The position numbers and the translations under genes were made by a program. Positions 56,453 to 64,000 of a DNA stretch of 64,000 nt are shown here, one piece after another. The notes below the pieces were generated by a model. The model saw nothing but the letters and a program-made list of their open reading frames with translations. It made no database searches and was not told the origin of the DNA. Each line of letters starts with the position of its first letter. Positions within the stretch are counted from its first letter, which is position 1. The stretch spans positions 310,001 to 374,000 of the forward strand of contig CANTFL010001198.1 in assembly GCA_947650285.1 (NCBI GenBank). Reading direction: 5' to 3'. The stretch is from Hyaloperonospora brassicae (taxonomy: Eukaryota > Oomycota > Peronosporomycetes > Peronosporales > Peronosporaceae).

Positions 56453-59400
56453 CTCCCCACGTAAAACTTAGGATGCGTGCGCATCTTACGTGGCAATTCG
56501 AGTGTGTATGCATTGCCCTTGCGATGCAACACTCGAAATGGCCCAATGTATTTCGGCAGTAGTTTACTACTGCCGACACTAGTGACTGCATGTCCAGGTA
56601 AGTTTACCGTAGACAGTAGTACTAGGTCATCAACTCTAAATGAAAGAACAGTTGCTCTTCCATTCTTTTCTGCGTTCCGTTTCTGACGGTCCACCGCATT
56701 TGCGATAAAGTCCTGAACGAAATGGACTACCGCTTCTCGAGTCAGCAGGAAGTTCTCTGCTGACTCTTTGTTTTGCCTTTCAGTGCGCTTCGTAAGCACT
56801 GCTAAGAGATTGCTCTCTTCTTCAGCGAGGTTGTCTTCTTCCTCGCTGACATAATCGTTGGCGATGCTGAATATACCAGCATCGTCATCATCATCCGAGT
56901 CAATAATAGCGTCTTCGCTATTATTGAGATGATCTTCTTCATCGATGTCGACTTGATCGACATCGGCATCATACGTGACGAAGTTAGCGTCGACACGTGA
57001 TGAGCAAGAGCCAAAACGGTTTTTGCTCGAGCGAGTCCCTCCCCCCCTTATCCAAGAGTCACACTCGATAATGGTGGGCACTCGTGGATGGCGTAGGCCA
57101 TTCACGTAAAACGGTGTGTGCTGTGTGGAAGCATGCACCGAATTATTGATGGCGAATTCCACCATGGGTAGGAATTCGCTCCAACTCGGAAACAAGTGGA
57201 CATATCCACAAATGATCTCTTCGAGGACACGGTTCGCACGTTCCGTCTGACCATCTGTTTCGGGATGGTCAGAAGTGGGCATCTTCAATCGTGTTCCGAG
57301 TGAACGGAAAACGGATTGCCAAACCTCCGCCATTAACCGAGGGTCACGGTCGGACACGAGTTCACGGGGCAACCCGTGGAGTCCAAAGACCGTGTCTAGA
57401 AATACACGAGCACAACCTTGAGCCTTGATCGAATCAGGGACAGCAGCAAGATGGACCATCTTGCTGAATCGGTCAACAAACACAAGAATACCATTATTCT
57501 TGTGAGCGTCTTCGGAAAAACCGAAGACGAAGTCCATTGAAACGGACTGCCAGCACTCTGTCGGATTAGGCAGAGGCTGCAATGGCGCACGGGATGAAGG
57601 AATAGGCTTTACCCGTTGACAAATCTCGCAAGAACGTATGTACTTGCGTACAAACTGATACTGGCTTGGCCAGTATAAGTCACGACTTACCGTGAGGTAA
57701 TTCTTTTCTCTACCACGATGGCCGCCTGTTGGGGTATCGTGACACTCATACATGATGCGCAAACGCAAATCATGATGAGCGGGTACGACGGCACGAGGCG
57801 TGTCGCCGTCAACGGCTGTATAGTACATCAATCCGTTGCGTGTACTATACCGATCCGAGGAGGATCGGTACAAAGCCGGTAAATCTTTCAATGATTTATT
57901 GGATGGATACAACAGATGATCCATTAATCGCAGAATATCCTTATCTTCTGCGGATACCTTTCGTATGTCGTCACGTAAGCTTGACGACGGAACACTGGCT
58001 GTCAGTGTCGCAACAGTGGTCTTATCCTCACTGTTGAATTGTGCGTCCGGCTCGAAATCGGGCCGGCGCGAAAGCGCATCAGCGACGACGTTTAGTCGTC
58101 CTGGTTTATACTCCACGGAGAAACCCTCAAAGGAACTCTGACATTCAGCGTTCCATGACCACTTGACATTTTTCTTGAGCAGACAAGAAAGATGAACAGT
58201 CATCTCGGCGTAGTTGCGCGAGTACTTGTGCAAGTACGCCGCTAGACCAAGGAACTTCCTTAGCCCCTTGACATCGACTGGCACTGGCCAGTCGGTGATC
58301 GCCTTGATCTTTTCGGGATCAGGGCGTACGCCTTGTTTGCCGACGATGCACCCAAGAAGTGGTATTTCGCTTGCCGCGAATATACACTTCTTGAGGTTGG
58401 CGTACAACTTATACTTGAGCATAAATTGAAGAACCTGACGAACGTGAGTTCTGTGAACTTCAATGTCCGTCTTTCCGTCCATAGGCCGGGTTTGGACGAA
58501 CACATCGTCGAAGTAACTCGGTTCGAAGTCTCGCACCGGTCTCAACAGATTTATGACACATCTGTTGAATGTTGCAAGGCATTACTCAGTCCCTGTGGCA
58601 TCACTAGCCACTCCTACAGCATCCTGCTGGGGGAGCTCACTGCAGTGTACGGTATGTACCGTTCACGCATGAGGATCTGATAGAATTCGTCCATCAGATC
58701 CATGGACGAAAAGATGGTACTCTTTGACATACCATCTATGATTACGTCCTTCCTCGGTATCGGCGTCTGAGCCGGAACCGTTGCAGCATTCAACTTGTTG
58801 AATGCGTGCGCTATCCGCCACCCTCCTGTGGCCTTTTGCATACATAAGGCCGGAGAGCTGTGAGGGGATGTTGATTCCCTCACATGGCCCGCTGCTAAGC
58901 GATCGGCAAAGTACTTGTCGATCGCTAGTACCTGTTCACGAGGCAGTGGCCACTGCTTCATGACACAGTACTTCGAGCCCGGTTTGAGCTCGATCTCGTC
59001 TCGAGTGCCTTTGTCCTTAGGCAACTCGCAAGGTACGGATTCAGGGAACAGATCCCTGAATTCGATAAAATCCTTATACAAAGGATTTGCCTGAAGTGAC
59101 TCCCAGGATTGGGACGCGTATCGCTCAATCCGAGTCTTCTCATCGAGGACGCTTTCGTCCATCGATGAGCGGCTGAGAACCCGTTCGTTCTCAGCAAATA
59201 CTGTTGCCGACCGAATATCGGCCACATACCCATCCTCCGTGACGAGTATGCAGATCTGCTTGACTTTGCCACTAAGTAGATCACGCAAGAACCGTTTCGG
59301 TTCTAGCGTTGGCAACTGAGTTATCTCCGAAGTTAACTTCGGAGGCACAATCAGATCAAGCGTATAAGCGCCTACGCTTGATCCGTCATTAACCAAGACG

Positions 59401-60302
59401 TTCAACGTCTCGGTTTCTTCCTGGGAACTTTCTTCCACAGGTTGCTGAGGGCCTGATCCCTCAGCAAGTGACTCTTGAGGAATTCCTTCCTCAAGCACGT
59501 GGGGACTTATTCCCTCGACGTCTTCCGACTGTGGCTGTGCAACCACAGTCAGGCACCGATCCTCTACGGTCGACTCTCCAGTCGACCTAGGATTTCCATG
59601 TTGCCCCTCGGGGGCAACAGGTTTCTTTCTTCTAACATGCTGCCCGCTAGGCATGCATCCATGTCCCGGTTCACTCGACTTATTCGAGTGGTGGACCTTC
59701 GGCGCAGCCTGTACATCTGTACAGCCGCCGGGAGCTTGCTCCACAGTGTAGTGATCAACTACACTGTGATCTTGTGCAGTCGTGCTAACGACCGTACCGC
59801 AAGTGAGGCCATCGCACTCACTCGCAGAACATCCACACGCTTGTGGACGCTCCAAGATGTTCATCAGATGGCCATCTGATGAACAAGCGGCAGGCATCTT
59901 CACGGATCGATGCTGCCAGCTCACCCTTGGCTCGTACTTTCTGAGCCAAGGTAATCCCAGGATGACATCGAATTCGTCATCCAGATCTAGTACGATGAAG
60001 TCATCATCGTACTGTTCGCCCTCTAACGTGTAGTTAACTCCTACTACACGTTTATCAACGGTTATCGATGCGCCTGTTGCAAGGCGCACCGTCATCCTTG
60101 TGAGGGGAATGTCGCGCTCAACAAACTTGAGCCTACGACCCTCTAGTGACTGGCGTCGAACAACTTTGTTCGACGCCCCATAGTCTACTAGGGCACGAAG
60201 CGACAAATCATTTGTCGCTTCCAACTTCAAGGTGATGAGCGAAACGTCATCACCAGGTGCAGAGACACACAATGATTGTGTATCTGGAGCAACTTTCGTC
60301 AA
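55670..60302 (-). pseudogene. Element D protease, reverse transcriptase, integrase, chromodomain; RNase H deleted
   Basis: The protease block reads ALVDYGASNKVV (about 60,190), so the usual D-S-G is D-Y-G. Reverse transcriptase follows (VMKQWPLPREQVLAIDKYF, RIAHAFNKLNAATVPAQTP) until a TAG at 58,614 in place of Trp and a 1-bp deletion just downstream, then continues 58,545-58,130 with an intact YFDD. At about 58,122 the sequence jumps in frame from SSFEG to FSVEYKPG, removing the whole RNase H. Integrase has HHCC, Asp in SMDFVFGF, Asp in LVSDRDPR and Glu in DGQTERANR. An acidic insertion of about 75 residues (57,040-56,820) precedes its C-terminal GPF block. A 1-bp deletion near 56,310 and a TGA at 55,922 interrupt the chromodomain (FLVERIL, YLVQWRGYPPS). 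Confidence 0.88.
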
Positions 60303-60373
60303 GAGATTTGCAAATTCTCTTGAGGTTGCTGTATCAGTAGGGCGCTCCGCCCCTACTGACCCCGACCATTTTT

Positions 60374-61512
60374 TTATGGTCCGTCTCGCTGTTGCGGTTT
60401 CGCAACAGCGCTGGACCCACGCCCATTACCCGTCTTGGCGAATGGTCGTCCATTTCGCTCAGTACTGTTTGGTACTGGGCGTGGAGCACTACACTCGTAT
60501 GCGTAGTGCCCTAACTTCTGACAGCGATTGCACTTCTGCAATCGCTTGTTGTTTGAAGAGCAAGGTCTCTCACTCTCGACATAACAGAGGTCCATTGGTT
60601 CTGGACCTCCGATCTCTTGTCGTCTCGGTGGACGATAAGAGTTTGAGCTAGCATGAGCCTGTCTCATGCTAAAGTCTTCCTGTTCCTCGGCTGATATCGC
60701 TTCTTCAAGCGTATTCAGCTCAAGGCGGAACAGGTGGCTCCTGACGGGCCCTTCTGCGAGCCCTTGCATGAACACCGTAATAAACGTGTGTTCATGGACT
60801 GGGTTAGCAGTTATACTACTCGCAAGGAGTCGTATATGTTGAGCATAAGCGTGCACATCACGCTTACCCTGCTTGAAGTTCAAGAGCTCTGAACGAGCTC
60901 TGAACGAGCCCTGAACTCAGCCCGTGGCGGCTCAAAAGTTTGTCTGAGCCGGGACTTGAAGTCATCTAGCGACCTAAACACATGTGGGTCGCTACTCTCG
61001 AGTCCCAGGGACCAAGTTTTGGCACGCCCTGCCAAGTGGGTCTGAGCAAATGTGAGTTTCATTTGCTCATCTTCGACGCGACGAGCCCTTAGGGCTCTGT
61101 CGAGTTCGACAAACCATAGTAACAGGGAGTCCTCCGGGACTCCACTGTACTTGGAGATGTCAACTTTCATGACTTCGGGACGACGCGCATGCGCCTTCCC
61201 GCCCACAGCAGCATGGAATTGCTGCTGTCTCTTCAGCTCCATCTGTTGAGCACCGAGTTCTCTCAACTGCTCGGCCTGTTGAGAGCCTTGCTGGTGAAGC
61301 AAGGCTGCTTTCTCCCTCTCAATGGCAAGTTCATGTTGAATGAACTTGGCGATAGCGGCATGTTGTTGGTCTCTGTCTAGAGACTCCAACATGGCGCTAA
61401 TGGCGAGTTCGCCTACGGTAGAACTCATTCGTTCTACCGCACCCCATTCGATGTCACTCAAATGGGTAAGCCCTTCACGCGTGGCGTGAAAGGTTTCTTC
61501 TTCATCCAACAT
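60374..61512 (-). pseudogene. Element D gag (frameshifted by an 11-bp tandem duplication)
   Basis: It starts MLDEEETFHATREGLTHLSD at 61,512, 51 bp inside the LTR. A Gln/Glu-rich coiled segment (about residues 65-95) precedes the retrotransposon-gag core (KVDISKYSGVPEDSLLLWFV, LAGRAKTWSLGLES). At 60,886-60,910 an 11-bp unit (CGTTCAGAGCT on the minus strand) is present twice, which shifts the frame and ends the first part at 60,880. The second part continues NFKQGKRDVHAYAQHIRLLA to a complete zinc knuckle CNRCQKLGHYAYEC and stops at 60,374. Gag packages the element RNA; this copy is disabled only by the duplication. Confidence 0.88.
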
Positions 61513-61542
61513 GAAAATGTTGGATGATGTGGTCCTTGGAAG

Positions 61543-61560
61543 GACTACAAAGTGCTACCA
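61543..61560 (-). other. Element D primer-binding site
   Basis: The + strand GACTACAAAGTGCTACCA lies two bases before the 5' LTR and mirrors a tRNA 3' end with CCA; element C has the same site with one A fewer. Confidence 0.65.
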
Positions 61561-61562
61561 GG

Positions 61563-61953
61563 TGTAACGGGGCACACCCTTGCGTGAACTTAACGCAAGG
61601 GTATCGGTGCCCCGACAGACGTACACGTGGCAAGCGAGGAAGCGTAGGTAGGGTAAAAGCAGAACTGTTGTATTAATATAATTAAGTCTTTTAGCTACTG
61701 TCTCTCTGTTTGACTTAACTTAATTATGTTAATATAACTGAGTGTATGGTGACGTCTCGTCACCACTCATTGTGCGCGTCTTGCGGCGATTGGTGGGTTG
61801 ATATCATCAAGATATCAACCAATGAACAGACTCTTTGGTCGACCCTTCAATATCACCGCTTTGGTGATATTGTTTAAAGAAAATCCATCTTTATATTCTT
61901 TATTGTCACTTTCCTTGAAGTGACAATTTCATGTAACGGGCTGCCCCGTTACA
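61563..61953 (-). repeat. Element D 5' LTR (391 bp)
   Basis: About 96% identical to 54,324-54,712, with the same order of palindromes; it starts TGTAACGGGG. Some differences fall in loops, as in ACCACTGGTG versus ACCGCTTTGGTG. Confidence 0.93.
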
Positions 61954-63723
61954 CCTTGTTAGTGGCTGATCACGGTTTGTGTCTTTGTCCAGTTGGACTT
62001 TGTTCTTCGCAATGACGGACCATTATCACAGTGCTTTGTCCGATCGTCACACATTCTCAAAAGTAGAAAGAGGCAATGTCGGTCCGCGCACCGGTATAGC
62101 ATCGACTCTCGATGCGGCTGTGGTGACTAACCTTGGGAGTTTCCGACTGGCCACAACATCACGATATCGAGTGTTGGAAGCTCGCGTGTAGAACAAAGGC
62201 ACTTGTGTGCGAAGAGGTTGAAGTAGAAGTGAATATATTACAGTGTTTACTTCGTTTGTTAACATTATAATCGAACATGCACTGCAAATTGACCATAACA
62301 TGATTGCGTCCGTCTTCCCCCCATCTTGCAAGCCGTCGCCATGTCGTCCAACGGTCATGTCGCTACCTCGTCCCGCCACCTGGTCCATCACCATCCTGTC
62401 ACGACACCTATCACTGTCGTTGCCTCGTCGCACCATCTGTCACCGTCGTAGCCTCGTCTCACCATCTGTCACCGTCGTAGCCTCGTCTCACCATCTGTCA
62501 AAATGTTTGTGGACTCGACCAATCAGGTGTCACCGTCACATGTTCTATCCGTTGAACCTGTAGCATAACAATGACTGACAAGACGTTTCTAAACAGGCAT
62601 TTCTAACATCGAGGTCGGTTGGCGTTGTATGTTGGATTGGGTGGGCGCAGGATGGAGAGTGAGCGATTGATTTTGGAATGTGGTGATGAAGCGCTCGAAG
62701 CGTCCCTCGAAAATGCAGTCCAGGATATCGACGGATACAGTGACATTGCAAACAGACGCAAGAATTGGCGCATTACCAGACAGGAGCGCGGTCGTATATT
62801 CGACGACGCGTGGTACTGTCGCACTGCACAGCTTACGAAGGCAGCCACGGACAGCTTGACCGGTGGGCTCACCGACAGCGTTTTTGCGGAAGCGAACCCA
62901 CCTGTCGTCTAAGGGCTGGAATCCTGAAGTCAGTTCTATCGACAACAACGCTTACGAGCGATAGCTTCATGCACTCTTTCCGTGAGTGCTTCCACTAACA
63001 GACTCTTTTCAGTGCTGTTCGAGAGTGTCGCTAGTTTAGTGTCATTGTTACTGTTTCTTGCATACTGAATAACATGCAGTGCGGTATTGGACTACGAAGA
63101 CAAGACAGTACCAAGGTTTGTCTATTATGAAGCTGTGAGCTTGAAGCGTTTTTCCGTAGGCAGTTTCAACAGGAGCATGCCCACTTTACACGCGTGTGCA
63201 CCAGTCACATCAGCACGCTCGTATTCTCCTCAGGCGGTGGCGGCGCAGAGCAGTGGGTGGATGCCCAGCGCGCCATCAAATGAAACGATGTGGCCGCATT
63301 GTTTCGTTCCAAGTCGCGGGCGTGGAAGTGTTTGCTGAACACTCGTTACTTCTGCATCCACAATACCTCGTACAGGACAACGGAACAGAGCAAAGGTGTC
63401 TCGCAAACTTTGCTACCCGACGTGTTCATTTCGATCGAGTGCCCAAAAAGTTGACTGCGTTTAACTTGTAAGCGCGTTACCACTCGAGGCATTTTATACG
63501 AAATGTGCGACAAGGCAGCTCAGTACGTCGTCTGTGAGAAACAACAATCTGGATCCGGCGTCAAAGGGTTTTGCGCTTAGGACACGTGCGGGGATCTCTG
63601 GTTAACACGAAAAGCTGGTCGGTCAGTGTACCCGCCACAAACACGACAGGCCAATCGTAACCCTGGGCTACACTCGGTTACGCACGTGCGACCATCACTC
63701 TGCACACAAAGTCACCCACTGCC
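61954..63723. other. Intergenic, no recognised gene
   Basis: Overlapping frames of about 100 codons on both strands (62,589-62,948 minus; 62,619-62,912 plus) have no domain. A minisatellite lies at 62,402-62,500. Confidence 0.45.
62402..62500. repeat. 29-bp minisatellite, about 3 units
   Basis: CACCATCTGTCACCGTCGTA begins at 62,431 and again at 62,460; a partial unit starts at 62,489 and a diverged one precedes. Confidence 0.85.
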
Positions 63724-63957
63724 ATGAGCAAAGTGCTGGCGTGGGGCGACGCGCTCTTTGTCGTGCGCTGCGAACGCGGAGAGCTCGCGATCCAGCGCGT
63801 GTGCGTCAGCGCAGAAGACAAGAAGGTCTCGCTACGTCCGTGCGACGTCAAGTGCGACGCCGCGCTGCCTCTGGACGCTCGTCTGGTCGCTGCCAACGAA
63901 GTCGAAGATCTTGAACTTGCAGTGTGCGTCAAGCGACTGCTCTCATGTCTCTTTTGA
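63724..63957 (+). CDS. Unrecognised gene, probably first exon of a gene continuing beyond the window
   Basis: The ATG at 63,724 follows CACTGCC and opens 77 codons with the G+C-rich third positions seen in the host genes of this window. The product begins MSKVLAWGDALFVVRCERGE, with alternating hydrophobic segments suggesting beta strands. The frame closes at 63,957, but a plausible donor (GTGTGCGTCAAG, about 63,920) lies before it, so the exon may end there and continue past the window. An Inr-like TCACTCTGCAC sits about 25 bp upstream. No family was recognised. Confidence 0.45.
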   Translation: MSKVLAWGDALFVVRCERGELAIQRVCVSAEDKKVSLRPCDVKCDAALPLDARLVAANEVEDLELAVCVKRLLSCLF

Positions 63958-64000
63958 GCTGTCTAAATGGACCTGTCGCTCTTCCGTGTCGCTCGTCGTC

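Larger units (their letters stand above)
54324..61953 (-). mobile_element. Element D: chromodomain Ty3/Gypsy retrotransposon, hairpin-saturated, RNase H deleted
   Basis: LTRs of 389 and 391 bp (54,324-54,712; 61,563-61,953) are about 96% identical and start TGTAA and end GTTACA. Inside on the minus strand: gag (61,512-60,374), then protease, reverse transcriptase, integrase and chromodomain (60,302-55,670) without an RNase H domain. On the + strand an antisense ORF starts 135 bp inside the 3' LTR. The primer-binding site (61,543-61,560) equals that of element C. No matching target duplication flanks the LTRs (TCAAC left, CCTTG right), so the ends may come from recombination between copies. 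Perfect 6-14 bp inverted repeats occur every few tens of bases throughout. Confidence 0.93.

Overview
The window looks like a repeat-rich nuclear region of an oomycete, most likely a Phytophthora-type Peronosporales genome. The basis is: compact host genes with 60-90 bp GT-AG introns; a 16-bp initiator of the oomycete Inr type (31,714) 60 bp ahead of a secreted-protein gene; chromodomain Ty3/Gypsy elements with two RNase H domains; and Ty1/copia, MULE and pogo/Tigger relics. No RNA gene or CRISPR array was recognised.

Layout. 1-9,380: degenerate Gypsy element A (+, dual RNase H), followed by an antisense coiled-coil ORF. About 9,950-15,330: degenerate Gypsy element B (+), with an antisense ORF just inside its 3' LTR. 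15,331-17,400: relics, including a degenerate LTR. 17,405-25,109: element C (-), a full-length Gypsy copy with 539/540-bp LTRs and a 5-bp target duplication, an intact 1,297-codon pol frame, a broken gag/protease and an antisense ORF. 26,569-28,879: pogo/Tigger DNA transposon with perfect 23-bp TIRs and a transposase broken by one stop. 31.7-42.9 kb is a gene island: a secreted acidic tandem-repeat protein (+, frameshifted), a peroxisomal-type Lon protease (+), V-ATPase subunit C (-, 8 exons), an RS-rich protein (+, 3 exons) and an ABHD4/5-type alpha/beta hydrolase with an N-terminal membrane domain (-, 6 exons). 43-54 kb: AT-rich relics of MULE and copia elements. 54,324-61,953: Gypsy element D (-), with LTRs, gag, pol lacking RNase H, chromodomain, and a long antisense coiled-coil ORF. 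63,724: the first exon of an unrecognised gene that runs off the window.

Two signals stand out. First, all four Gypsy elements carry an ORF on the opposite strand between pol and the 3' LTR, starting 25-135 bp inside the LTR where the LTR can be placed; three of them have predicted coiled coils. In C and D this ORF overlaps the chromodomain region, and in D one 1-bp deletion explains the frame break on both strands. Second, elements B, C and D are saturated with short perfect inverted repeats (5-14 bp stems, loops 0-12) every few tens of bases, through coding sequence and LTRs alike, as if the whole element RNA were selected, or mutationally driven, to fold into a chain of hairpins. The sampled part of the neighbouring Lon gene does not show this.

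The five island genes have unrelated housekeeping or secretory roles (peroxisomal proteolysis, vacuolar acidification, splicing, lipid metabolism, secretion). There is no sign of an operon-like pathway; they are linked only by compact packing between repeats.
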